Shown: positions 1 through 10,797 of the stretch, one piece after another
Position numbering within the stretch: position 1 is the first letter of the stretch
Layout: the number at the start of each line of letters is the position of its first letter
Assembly (NCBI GenBank): GCA_947044365.1
Contig: OX345636.1
Location: 8,204,001-8,268,000 of the forward strand
Origin: Petrosia ficiformis
Taxonomy: Eukaryota > Porifera > Demospongiae > Haplosclerida > Petrosiidae
Direction: 5' to 3'
DNA length: 64,000 bases
The notes under the pieces: generated by a model
What the model was told of the DNA's origin: nothing
Databases searched by the model: none
The model's input: the letters and a program-made list of their open reading frames with translations, nothing else
Position numbers and translations under genes: made by a program

Positions 1-275
1 TCTTATAGTTACTATTTCTTGACTGTACATTGTACTAGTGATTTGTTAGTGACAGTCATAGGTATTGTGACCCTTTTATCACTAGGCTCTTATAGTTACT
101 ATTTCTAGACTGTACAATGTATTAGTGATTAGTTAGTGACAGTCATAGGTATTGTGACCCTTTTATCACTAGGCTCTTATAGTTACTATTTCTTGACTGT
201 ACATTGTACTAGTGGTTATAGTTAATGACAGTCATAGGTATTGTGACCCTTTTATCACTAGGCTCTTATAGTTAA
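1..275. repeat. Tandem repeat, 87-bp unit, about 3 copies
   Basis: The unit starting TCTTATAGTTACTATTTC recurs at 1, 88 and 175 and begins again at 264. The third unit has a small indel. No coding potential is seen. Positions 276-560 after it are unique AT-rich sequence in which I see nothing. Confidence 0.9.
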
Positions 276-560
276 GCTTTGTAGTCTCCTATATCTCTAG
301 AATGCCCTATATTATTAAGTTTCTGTCTCTATTACAATGTATGATAATAATGGTGATGTAAAGGATAGAATGTGCTGACCTTTTATATCTCTTCACCGTA
401 TAAAAATGTTGAACAGATGCATACATTGTTTATCATGTTAATAATTTAAAATTATTTTTAAGTACACGTTTGGCATAATTTCTCTCTCCTTGACTTGTGT
501 CATGTCTGCATGTGTTCACATATAATAGCATCAATACTTGAAGTATAGTCATAAAAATGT

Positions 561-858
561 TTCATTCTGCTGGTCTGCTCAGTCTCAAACACGCACAGCT
601 ACAACAGCTATTAATGTAGTTTCCACATGCTGATTTCATTCTGCTGGTCTGCTCAGTCTCAAACATGCACAGCTACAACAGCTATTGATGTAGTTGCCAC
701 ATGCTGATTTCATTCTGCTGGTCTGCTCAGTCTCAAACACGCACAGTTACAACAACTATTAATGTAGTTGCCACATGCTGATTTCATTCTGCTGGTCTGC
801 TCAGTCTCAAACACGCACAGCTACAACAGCTATTAATGTAGTTTCCACATGCTGATTT
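561..858. repeat. Tandem repeat, 74-bp unit, 4 copies
   Basis: Units start TTCATTCTGCTGGTCTGCTC at 561, 635, 709 and 783 and differ by only a few substitutions. From 859 to 1439 I see no gene. Around 1060-1160 there is a fragment (GGCATGCTAGCAATA, then CAACCACAATGGCTTA) related to the repeats at 4920-4960 and 19690-19930. Confidence 0.9.
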
Positions 859-1439
859 CATTTGATTTCATTCAGAATCATCCTACTGGTCTGCCAGTGT
901 GTTGTAGTTTTCACACACATTCGTTTATGTACATGTACTACTTCCATTTACTTGCGACATCCTTAGCATTGTATTCAACACTTACAAGACACAAGAATAT
1001 ATAAATATATTATTTCTGATCATACATATACATACTGTGTACATGCACATTCATGTGCCTGGCATGCTAGCAATAGGTGTAGAAACAATTAACAAACAAG
1101 CAAGCAACCACAATGGCTTATAAAATATTGAAGAAGCCACTCTGGCTTGACAATCAGCCAGCATGTACATGTATAGTAATGTATTCATTATAAGTTATTA
1201 ATTTCAACTCCTGCTATCAACACTGTTTACTGGAAAATGATACTGGTTGGATTTGAGCATACCTTAAAATAAATTTATTATTAGTGTTGCACCTATACAG
1301 TAATTTCCCTATATGGCTATATTTCACAATTCAAATTGCCTATATGCAGATCCAATCCAATATTGTCTGTGTGAAATACATGTATATAGTTGTATTTATC
1401 TAGTTTACAACTGTTCACACATGGTGTAATGTTAATTAT

Positions 1440-1862
1440 TGATGTGTGATGTCTCATCCACGGGTTCATTGATTTAGCTAAGAAAGCTTTACCCTTTATT
1501 GATGTGTGATGTCCATCATCAGTCTGTGGTGATTGGGATACACTTCTCTCACAAACAGTATCGAGAAATCATTTAAAATCTGACAAAATCCATCAGCTTC
1601 TAGTATGCCTGTAAACAAGCAATTATTGGTAGCTCCTCTACAACTAATGTCTGCCCATACATGGACTTTGGCTGGATGCTTAGGATGACGTTTAGGACTT
1701 GGCTGCTCTCCCCTTTTCCCATGACAAAATCTCCTTTGAGACTGTATTTGAATAGAAGCTTCATCTGTCCAAATGACTTCTTCAAACTGACATTCTGTGT
1801 TCTCTATTGTTCATGCAAGACATTTCATTTTGTTGGGCTGGTGTATCAGTTGACATTATACT
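1440..1862 (-). pseudogene. Tc1-like transposase fragment (DDE domain), degenerate
   Basis: Read on the minus strand, the stretch from about 1860 down gives the pattern of a Tc1/mariner DDE transposase. It contains FEEVIWTDEASIQIQ (second catalytic Asp in the TDE context), then a basic RRFCHGKRGEQPSPK stretch, KHPAKVHVWADISCRGA, and further on YPNHHRLMMD, which corresponds to the block with the next conserved Asp. Stops and a frame change break it, and no full-length ORF or terminal inverted repeats were found around it. The same protein region occurs in the element at 5901-7595, so the two belong to related families. The end near 1440-1520 contains a short duplication (GATGTGTGATGTC at two places). 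The similarity is recognised by eye, not from a search. Confidence 0.7.
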
Positions 1863-1904
1863 GATCTTCTGAATGTCCAACCCAAGAGTGTTCGACTATT
1901 CAGA

Positions 1905-4175
1905 CTAGTACAGTATGTATTGCATACAGTAGTAATGTATTGCACTGTATACATGTAGTACAGTATGTATTACATAAAGTAGTAATGTATTGCACTGTAT
2001 AGTACAGTATGTATTACATAAAGTAGTAATGTATTGCACTGTATAGTACAGTATGTATTACATAAAGTAGTAATATATTGTACTGTATAGTACAGTATGT
2101 ATTGCATAAAGTAGTAATGTATTGCACTGTATTGCACTGTATTGTACTGTATAGTACTGTATAGTACAGTATGTATTGTATAAAGTAGTAATGTATTGCA
2201 CTGTATAGTACAGTATGTATTGCATAAAGTAGTAATGTATTGCACTGTATAGTACAGTATGTATTACATAAAGTAGTAATATATTGTACTGTATAGTACA
2301 GTATGTATTACATAAAGTAGTAATGTATTGCACTGTATAGTACAGTATGTATTGCATAAAGTAGTGATGTATTGCACTGTATAGTACAGTATGTATAGCA
2401 TAAAGTAGTAATGTATTGTACTGTATAGTACAGTATGTATTACATAAAGTAGTATTGTATTGCACTGTATAGTACAGTATGTATTGCATAAAGTAGTAAT
2501 GTATTGCACTGTATAGTACAGTATGTATTGCATAAAGTAGTGATGTATTGCACTGTATAGTACAGTATGTATTGCATAAAGTAGTAATGTATTACACTGT
2601 ATAGTACAGTATGTATTGCATAAAGTAGTAATGTATTACACTGTATAGGACAGTATGTATTACATAAAGTAGTAATGTATTGCACTGTATTGCACTGTAT
2701 TGCACTGTATAGTACAGTATGTATTGCATAAAGTAGTAATGTATTACACTGTATAGTACAGTATGTATTGCATAAAGTAGTGATGTATTGCACTGTATTG
2801 CACTGTATTGCACTGTATAGTACAGTATATATTACATAAAGTAGTAATGTATTGTACTGTATAGTACAGTATGTATTACATAAAGTAATAATGTATTGCA
2901 CTGTATAGTACAGTATGTATTACATAAAGTAGTAATGTATTGTACTGTATAGTACAGTATGTATTACATAAAGTAGTAATGTATTGCACTGTATAGTACA
3001 GTATGTATTGCATAAAGTAGTAATGTATTGCACTGTATAGTACAGTATGTATTACATAAAGTAGTAATGTATTACACTGTATAGTACAGTATGTATTGCA
3101 TAAAGTAGTAAGGTATTACACTGTATAGTACAGTATGTATTACAAAAAGTAGTAATGTATTGCACTGTATTGCACTGTATTGTACTGTATAGTACAGTAT
3201 GTATTGCATAAAGTAGTAATGTATTGCACTGTATAGTACAGTATGTATTGCATAAAGTAGTAATGTATTGCACTGTATAGTATAGTATGTATTGCATAAA
3301 GTAGTAATGTATTGCACTGTATAGTACAGTATGTATTACAAAAAGTAGTAATGTATTGCACTGTATTGCACTGTATTGTACTGTAAAGTACAGTATGTAT
3401 TGCACTGTATTCTACTGTATAGTACAGTATGTATTGCATAAAGTAGTAATGTATTGCACTGTATAGTACAGTATGTATTACATAAAGTAGTAATGTATTG
3501 TACTGTATAGTACAGTATGTATTGCATAAAGTAGTAATGTATTGTACTGTATAGTACAGTATGTATTACATAAAGTAGTAATGTATTGCACTGTATAGTA
3601 CAGTATGTATTACATAAAGTAGTAATGCATTGTACTGTATAGTACAGTATGTATTACATAAAGTAGTAATGTATTGCACTGTATAGTACAGTATGTATTG
3701 CATAAAGTAGTAATGTATTACACTGTATAGTACAGTATGTATTACAAAAAGTAGTAATGTATTGCACTGTATTGCACTGTATTGTACTGTAAAGTACAGT
3801 ATGTATTGCATAAAGTAGTAATGTATTGCACTGTATAGTACAGTATGTATTACATAAAGTAGTAATGTATTGTACTGTATAGTACAGTATGTATGGCATA
3901 AAGTAGTAATGTATTGTACTGTATAGTACAGTATGTATTACATAAAGTAGTAATGTATTGCACTGTATAGTACAGTATGTATTACATAAAGTAGTAATGC
4001 ATTGTACTGTATAGTACAGTATGTATTACATAAAGTAGTAATGTATAGTACTGTATAGTACAGTATGTATTGCATAAAGTAGTAATGTATTGCACTGTAT
4101 ATTATAGTATGTATTGCATAAAGTAGTAATGTATTGCACTGTATAGTACAGTATGTATTGCATAAAGTATTAATG
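1905..4175. repeat. Large minisatellite, 44-bp unit, about 50 copies
   Basis: The unit reads GTAGTAATGTATTGCACTGT followed by ATAGTACAGTATGTATTGCATAAA, with variants (TTGCA/TTACA, TTGCACTG/TTGTACTG) and local insertions of extra ATTGCACTGT decamers. Higher-order structure is present: a block from about 3480 recurs 372 bp later (rare variants such as AATGC at 3624 and 3996). All three minus-strand frames stay open over long stretches because the unit lacks stops in that direction. I treat these ORFs as by-products of the repeat. The period is not a multiple of three, so the frame shifts in every unit. Confidence 0.95.
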
Positions 4176-5490
4176 TATTGTATTTAGGGATGTGCAATAT
4201 GTATTGATATAGTGAAATATCTAAATTTACATTGAATATCGTGATACAGTATTTGCTTTTGGTATGTCAATACACTGGAATGGACTGTTATTAGTAAACC
4301 TGGTTTTTCGCATTTGTCTAATTTTATAACTAAAATCAATTATACATGTACATGTAGCTAGGTAGTGTGCATAACTTTGATTCATGTAATTTTTTTAATA
4401 TAAGCATTTCAATTATTATTTCAAATATCATGATACTATATCAGTGTTTTTGATAAGCTCATATGGTGCACCATTGGCTCACAGTGCTTCTTATTTGCCA
4501 TCGCACAGTTCTTTCTTTGGGCCAGTGGCACAGTTAATTATGATTATACTGTCAGTAACAGCATTAACTTTAAAGTAATTGGCTCAAGATGTATTCCCTT
4601 AATGGCACACACACTAACCATTTTTGAGCCAATTTGGCCCAAGCTTCAAAAGTTATCAAAACTCTGTACTATATTGTGATATTTTTGACAGCGATATGCA
4701 ATACTATTATTTAGTTGTCACCTATATATGTACATGTACATTAACAGTACAGTACAGTACTGTACAGTACAGTACTGTACAGTATGTATTGTACAAATTG
4801 TACAGTAGTGCTGTATTGTATCAATACATTAACAGTACAGTACAATATGTACTTGTATTGTACAAAGTATAAAGTGGAACTGTATTTTGAGTATAGTATA
4901 TGAAAATTCATGAGCAAAAAGAGCATGCTAGCAATAAGCATGGAAACGATTAACAAACATGTACATGTACCTTTTGCATACCTGAAGTGTAGGATTGTGT
5001 AGTGCAATGTACAAACTGTGAGTATTATCACTTCAACTACTTGATACATGCAGTCACCATAGTCCAGAATGTACTCTACTCTACTCTACAGTTTTTTTTA
5101 AATTATTTTTATTATTATTTTTATTATTATTTTAATATTTTTTTATTATAATAATGAAAATAATAAGTTAACATAAGAGGACGAGTAAACGTATATGATT
5201 ATTTAAATAGTGACCCTGCCCTCATGAAGGGCAAGGTCAATGTCTGAGTCAGGAGAAATAAAACAGTTACGGAAGAGGGACCGCGACCCTCGTAAACACA
5301 TAATAGTTGATCTTAGCAAAGAGAAATTTAATTTACATCTACTCTACAGTACAGTACAGTACAGTACAATACAATAAAGTACAATGTACATGTACATGTA
5401 GAGTACAATGGAGTGTACTGTACTGTGTTTTATTATACTGTACCTAGTTTCAATTACAGTTGATATTTTCTGTTCTATATTTATTTTCAG
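4176..5490. other. Non-coding stretch with palindromic AGTACAGTACTGT clusters
   Basis: No gene seen. At 4745-4795 GTACAGTACTGTAC, a perfect palindrome, occurs twice in succession; related (ACAGT)n runs lie at 4835-4850 and 5341-5370. An A+T run of TTATTATTTTT type occupies 5091-5160. Positions 5161-5330 are less AT-rich and hold a short hairpin (GCCCTCATGAAGGGC near 5218). This region would be intron if the CD36-like exon at 5491 is part of a larger gene. Confidence 0.5.
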
Positions 5491-5736
5491 GGTCTTCTGG
5501 TCCAGTTACAGAAATTGCAAAAGATGGTAGAAAATCTTCCGGAGATGGCAAAGAAGCTTATGGATGATATCATAAAGGAATTGAATACAACATTAAAAGA
5601 TGAGATCTCTGAGAATCTATTCATGACCCGAAGTGTTGATGAGATTATCTAGGGATATGAAGACCCTTTTCTAAAATATCTGTCACTTGATCTCTCATTT
5701 CCACCTTTACCCAAAGATGGAAGTTTCAATTTAGAG
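5491..5736 (+). pseudogene. CD36/SCARB-family scavenger receptor exon with in-frame TAG
   Basis: After a good acceptor (TTATTTTCAG at 5481-5490) an exon reads GLLVQLQKLQKMVENLPEMA and onward to FMTRSVDEII, TAG at 5650-5652, then GYEDPFLKYLSLDLSFPPLP and KDGSFNLE, ending at a donor GTATAC at 5737. The block RSVDEI-I-W-GY-DP is a hallmark of the CD36/SCARB/LIMP-2 ectodomain (family knowledge), so the TAG replaces the conserved Trp by a single TGG to TAG change. These receptors are membrane glycoproteins with two transmembrane ends that bind lipids and lipoproteins. Only this ectodomain part is visible; the transmembrane exons are not in the window. No other frame break is present in the exon, so the lesion looks recent, or it is an assembly error. 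Confidence 0.7.
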
Positions 5737-5777
5737 GTATACGTGTGTTTGTGTTCCTTTGTGAATCTTTTCACATT

Positions 5778-5900
5778 ATGTACATGTACATGTACATTCT
5801 CTGCACTGTACATGTACATACACATGTACATATACATGTACTTCTGACCAGCATATAACCTTATGCACCTATATTGTACATGTACATACATATACATATA
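5778..5900. repeat. 60-bp minisatellite, left fragment split by a Tc1-type element
   Basis: It contains CATATAACCTTATGCACCTA and TGTACATGTACATACATATA, the same unit as 7598-7975. The array is interrupted exactly at the insertion site of the element at 5901. Confidence 0.8.
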
Positions 5901-6155
5901 CAGTATGTCTCAATAAAAAGTTAACGTTGCGTTGTACAAAACGAAGCGTACAACGATGTGAAGTACGGTGTTTTTCAGGCTAAAACGCGTACTGCAGGGT
6001 TTCCAATTACTCGTTTTGGAAAACGATGGATCGTTTATACGGTTGGATGTCACGTGCACGTTGACATGGACTCCACGTGCGACCAATCGTAGTATTGTCG
6101 TTGTAAGGTTGGTTTGGTCGTTTTTTCTCCCGTTGGAACGTCGTTGTGGAGTACA

Positions 6156-6517
6156 ATGTCTTTGAGAACAGCACTTAAAGTGTCAGGTAAGATGTTAAAA
6201 TGTTACTATTGTGATTTTAATCAATCATTCTTTAATAGCTGTATCATGTTTTTAATATATATATATATTGGCCAGATGAAGATGCCCTATCTAGCAATGT
6301 TGTTTCTCCTAAAGAAAGTTTGGTGAAAGGACAGTGGTGTAAGATAAAGGAAAGAAGGAAGATGTATGATGGGAAGATTGTGGTCTGTAGTCAAAGAGAA
6401 AATAATCTACTGAGCAGACTTGTATCCACTGACTTAGAAAATTACCTGAGTTGTATCATTGGAATTACAAAGTTATCATTGGAATTAGAAAATCACTTAA
6501 AAAATCACTTAATTTGA
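6156..6517 (+). CDS. Possible two-exon gene carried inside the Tc1-type element
   Basis: Exon 1 (6156-6186) starts ATGTCTTTGAGAACAGCA and ends TGTCAG before a GTAAGA donor. An 89-bp intron ends in a TTGGCCAG acceptor, and exon 2 (6276-6517) joins in phase 1. The spliced product would be about 90 residues: MSLRTALKVSDEDALSSNVV, then a central KGQWCKIKERRKMYDGKIVV and a Leu/Asn-rich tail ending LKNHLI. I do not recognise a family. It lies in the opposite orientation to the transposase relic and takes the place of most of the expected transposase, so it may be a captured host fragment. The splice sites are good, but the ORF is short and a chance ORF cannot be excluded. Confidence 0.4.
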
Positions 6518-7173
6518 AAATCATTAAATTAAAGTTGTTTGTAATAAAATGTTAAATGTGATGGAAGTTTGGTAATCATGTTCAATACTAAATGTTTTGT
6601 AATCATGGAAATATAAATGTTTGATAACCATGGAAATAAAATTTCAATAATAACTAATTGAAATAACATTATAAATGTTTGGTAACCATGGATATATAAT
6701 CACTAACAGTAGCGAGAAACTACATACAACTGAAAGTATTGTATTATTATCATCATTTGAACTATAGATGTCTCGAGTAAGTCCTGCATAAAAAAATGTG
6801 CAAGATAATATTAATGATTAGTGAAATCTTTTGTGTATTTGGTAGCTTTTAAAAAAGCTGAACAGAGTGACTTAGCTTTGACAAAAGCTCTTTGTGAAGT
6901 AAGGAGGACCAACATTATGTTATAATATTTTTATATAACAAATGTTTTATTATGGCCCACATGTCAAGACAGTAGTGCTGTCATCTCATGCACAATGTAG
7001 ACAGAGTGGTCTATATTTTTTTAAATATAGACCTCTATATACAATTAGGAGCTTTTTGGTCAACTTCATTATGGGCTATATATATATGTTATATAATATA
7101 TAGACCTCACCACATGAAAGGGATAATGTCACCATCATACTAATACATATATTATATATATATATATATAAAT

Positions 7174-7410
7174 TTAAACAATATACCTTGGTTTAGGACG
7201 AGGAGTCTCTAATTTTTTCCTGCAACAAAATCGTCGATGGGCTTCTAGTTGAACTGTACACTCGTCGGTAAATACAACGTTGTAAAATTCGTCATCCTTG
7301 TACTGCACAGCCCATTCGTATCTCTTCAGCTTGTTTACATCACGAATAAGCTGGCAGTAAGCGCTTCCTCTGAAAGTCCAGCCAAGAAAACTTCTACATC
7401 GAATCAACAA
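7174..7410 (-). pseudogene. Tc1-like transposase fragment
   Basis: The minus-strand ORF reads CQLIRDVNKLKRYEWAVQYK, then EFYNVVFTDECTVQLEAHRR and FCCRKKLETPRPKPRY. It corresponds to the region around the second catalytic Asp (FTDE) of Tc1-type DDE transposases. Helix-turn-helix and first-Asp regions upstream and the C-terminal part are missing, so the protein cannot be active. The ORF ends in the AT-rich tract at 7140-7170. Its position inside matched terminal repeats with TA duplication identifies it as the remnant of the element's own gene. Confidence 0.75.
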
Positions 7411-7597
7411 TTAATAAATAACCTGAATGAAGCTGTCTCACGTGACCAAAACAATTGTAGCTACGGACGCACGTAGCAACGACGTAGCAACGGAAAAACA
7501 ACGATGGTGCCTTACGGTAACACAACGATTGACTGCGTATCGTAGAACGATCCGTTTTGTACAACGGAACGTTAACTTTTTATTGAGACGTACTGTA

Positions 7598-7975
7598 CTT
7601 CTGATAAACATATAACCCTATGCACCTACATTGTACATGTACATACATATACATGTACTTCTGATCAGCATTTAACCCTAAGCACCTACATTGTACATGT
7701 ACATACATATACATGTACTTCTGATCAACATATAACCTTATGTACCTACACTGTACTTGTACATGTACATACATATACATGTACATGTACTTCTGATCAG
7801 CATATAACGTTATTTACCTACATTGTACATGTACATACATATACATGTACTTCTGATCAACATATAACCTTATGTACCTACACTATACTTGTACATGTAC
7901 ATACATATACATGTACATGTACTTCTGATCAGCATATAACGTTATTTACCTACTTGTACATGTACATACATGTAT
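7598..7975. repeat. 60-bp minisatellite (right fragment), TACATGTA-rich
   Basis: About six units of ACTTCTGATCAACATATAAC plus CTTATGCACCTACATTGTAC and ATGTACATACATATACATGT. Some units are about 69 bp through an extra TGTACATG. Continuous with 5778-5900 before insertion of the transposon. Confidence 0.9.
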
Positions 7976-8237
7976 TTATTATAATATATGTAGATGCAGT
8001 AAAGATGTAATTGTACATGTACCGTATATAATAATCACTATTAATCCTCATTGGGCATGTACTCCTAGCTAGCTGTAATGAGGAAGTACTGTATCACATG
8101 AGGGAATATAATATTGATCATGATAATCAAACTCCTTTGTATATCTTGAACATACTGAAGGATTGTTTCATGTCCTGACTACACTAACTGATCTGTTAGT
8201 TAACTGTTTTACCTGATCATTTTTTTGCTTAGTATAC

Positions 8238-8642
8238 AGTGTTTATTGGGGGTTGTGTTGATCTTAGAATCATGCACTGTTTACTACAGACACTATTGGG
8301 TGTTGTGTTGATCTTAGAATCATACACTGTTTACTACAGACACTATTGGGGGTTGTGTTGATCTTAGAATCATACACTGTTTACTACAGACACTATTGGG
8401 GGTTGTGTTGATCTTAGAATCATACACTGTTTACTACAGACACTATTGGGGTTGTGTTGATCTTAGAATCATGCACTGTTTACTACAGACACTATTGGGG
8501 GTTGTGTTGATCTTAGAATCATGCACTGTTTACTACAGACACTATTGGGGGTTGTGTTGATCTTAGAATCATGCACTGTTTACTACAGACACTATTGGGG
8601 GTTGTGTTGATCTTAGAATCATGCACTGTTTACTCAGACACC
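8238..8642. repeat. Minisatellite, 50-bp unit, about 8 copies
   Basis: The unit is GGGGGTTGTGTTGATCTTAG AATCATGCAC TGTTTACTACAGACACTATT, and the copies are nearly identical (ATGCAC/ATACAC variants, one G indel). Flanks 7976-8237 and 8643-9600 show no gene, only repeated TACATGTA motifs (8660-8690, 8940-8990, 9060-9075). Confidence 0.95.
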
Positions 8643-9607
8643 ACATATATACACACATGTAGTACGTGTACATGTACATGTAAGTCAATATAACTTTCAT
8701 TTCATGAGAATTCTCAAAACATGGCTATTAGGAGATAATGAAGAAAAGTAGTCAGCATGATGTATAACGAAGTTATGTTTTTTCAATCTCCATCTCTTGG
8801 CCGAATGACTTGATTACCATTTTGATATCTTAACAATACATGTAGTTTTTCCTGGATATCAAATATCATATGTTTTGCCACAAAATGGCTGAATAATGAA
8901 CATTAAATCATTTGTTGGGAGAAAGGTTCATTTCTGCAAACTGTACATGTATGTACATGTATGTATATATGTACATGTACATGTATATACAGGTCACTGT
9001 AGAATTAAAAGACGATAATTATATAGTTGATAAAATTCAATTACATCTTTACTGCAACTACATGTACATGTACATACATCAAAAGTTGGTTAATAATTTG
9101 CACTTTAATTACATGTAACTGGAACTAAACCTTTTTAATAAGACTAATATCATTTTAATTAAAAAAGCTAGACATATTATAACTACATGTACAATATGTG
9201 CATGTACATGTTTATTGGAACTGTCTTAGCTATGCAGAAACACTAGTTATTGTCACTGTACAGCATACATGTACATGTAGATGAAGGGTATATTGTCTGT
9301 ATTATGAAAGAAAGCCTTGTGTTGTGATGAAATTCTGAAAACAGATTGGTCAAGTGCAACACAGCTAATGCAAAGATCAGATCCTATCCTCATGTTAGAT
9401 TGCACCTCACAATGTTGAATGAAGCATATTGCACTTACAAAACAACACATTGATGTGATGTGAACTAGTAAAGAAACACTTTGCATCATATTGTGAATCA
9501 GCCTTTACTGTTAGTAGATCATTATTGATGTCTGTAATAACATTACTAATAGTTATAAAGATATTTCTAATCATTGGAATTTTCTTATTGTTTTGTTGTC
9601 CTGACAG

Positions 9608-9655
9608 AATTGTACAGGATTCAATGGCTCTATTATAGTCTATACTGGAAAATAT
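9608..9655 (+). pseudogene. Possible next CD36-family exon, cut by a fold-back element
   Basis: After a TTGTCCTGACAG acceptor the sequence reads NCTGFNGSIIVYTGKY. In CD36-family proteins the segment after the conserved GY-DP block continues with an N-x-S-rich loop and a VFTGK-like motif, which this resembles. Phase agrees: the exon at 5491-5736 ends in phase 0 and this starts in phase 0. The reading frame then runs straight into the fold-back element that starts at 9655 and stops at about 9774. The match is short and by eye, so this is tentative. Confidence 0.35.
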
Positions 9656-9951
9656 GAGCATTGTATCAGTGTTGGTTGTATACTCGTAGCCCCTTCAGAG
9701 ACAGAGAAACAGCGGTTCAAAGAAGGCAAGTCTAAGTTGGAGTGTGTGTGCCAAAGTAACTGGAGGCTCTTTTAACAGTGAACAGGTACATGTAGGTCTA
9801 AGAATAAGCACTGCATGTATTGATAATGAAAGCCTGAAAATTTTTCTTTTATGTATATAGTTGAATAACGGAACTTAGACCTTCTTTGAACCGCTATTTC
9901 TCTGTCTCTGAAGGGGCTACGAGTATACAACCAACACTGACACAATGCTCA
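9655..9951. mobile_element. Fold-back element with ~80-bp inverted arms
   Basis: The left arm (9655-9739, TGAGCATTGTATCAGTGTTG onward) is the near-perfect inverse of the right arm (9873-9951). The only differences seen are a few substitutions and a 4-base CAAG insertion in the left arm. A 130-bp spacer separates them. No clear target duplication is visible. A transcript through it would form a long hairpin. Confidence 0.85.
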
Positions 9952-10694
9952 TTGTCTTAAATTTCTTATGGTACATTCGTTATTTACATATACGGTATAT
10001 TTCAGCACTTATAGCAGTCCAAACATGCGCTATTTTGTGAGGCTATACTTGGTGTATGTGATGCTCCGAGGCCCAAATGGCAGTCCAGATGTGACGTCAC
10101 GTCACTATATATTCAATCAAAATACTTTCTCTTAAATGAAATGGGCTATTGTGAAACTTCAGTTTTCTTGGTGTTGACAAGAAATTACTGTTTAAACTGA
10201 GTTTTAACAAAGATTTAGCATACTACAGAGCATAGAATGGGCTTACTACAAATACAAAACATTAACTTTTTTGACTTGTACTGTACACATAGAAACATTG
10301 TAATGTGCCATGTACATGTACAATCTTTAGGATATACATTTAAATGTACATGTACAGGTGTCTGATGATACATGTATTTGACATCGATCTACATGTAGGA
10401 AAAGTGTTTGAGGGTATTTCGTACATGTATGTATATTTTATATGTGGATGTACATGTGATGTGCAGTGTTCTCCCCAGAGCAGCAAGGCAGGACAGGACA
10501 TTCAGCCCTGTTTTAATTCACCAAAATAAATAATAAATTTTTGAATAACAATAAAGATTAAAATAGTTTTCAGTAATAACTATTACATAATAAACTGTGG
10601 GTGTGGTTAACTCGTGCTGTACATAACCAGGCTGTTATACTTGAAAGCACAGCTATTGCAGTTAGTAATACTGTTGGCCTCCTTTAATACTATG

Positions 10695-10797
10695 TGTGCA
10701 TGTACATGTATGTATGTATGTATGTATGAATGTATATCTATGTCTGTATGTTACTACGTACATGTATGTATGTTGTACGTACATACATACGTACATA
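10695..10797. repeat. TATG microsatellite and TACGTACATAC palindromes
   Basis: A (TATG)n run at about 10709-10735 is followed by TACGTACATGTATGTATGT and its near-inverse TACGTACATACATACGTACA. It directly abuts the TA used by the MITE at 10798. Confidence 0.8.

Larger units (their letters stand above)
5901..7595. mobile_element. Tc1/mariner-type DNA transposon, 1695 bp, TA target duplication
   Basis: Both ends carry the inverted terminal sequence CAGTAYGTCTCAATAAAAAG followed by TTAACGTT. The termini are flanked by TA at 5899-5900 and 7596-7597. Subterminal regions share GTTGTACAAAACG-type sequence. Only a fragment of transposase (7174-7410, minus) remains; the left half holds an unrelated plus-strand ORF. 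The element lies within one unit of the 60-bp minisatellite (5778-5900 plus 7598-7975). Positions 6520-7170 are AT-rich; a short exon-like stretch after a TTTGGTAG acceptor at 6846 reads SFKKAEQSDLALTKALCEVR. Confidence 0.85.

Noticed and set aside
1970..3899. Many minus-strand ORFs of 60-150 codons in the 44-bp array
   Set aside because: They translate the repeat itself, in all three frames, because its unit lacks stops; period 44 is not a multiple of three and no domain appears.
8238..8642. CRISPR-like array
   Set aside because: Units are contiguous 50-bp copies without unique spacers, and the DNA is clearly eukaryotic.
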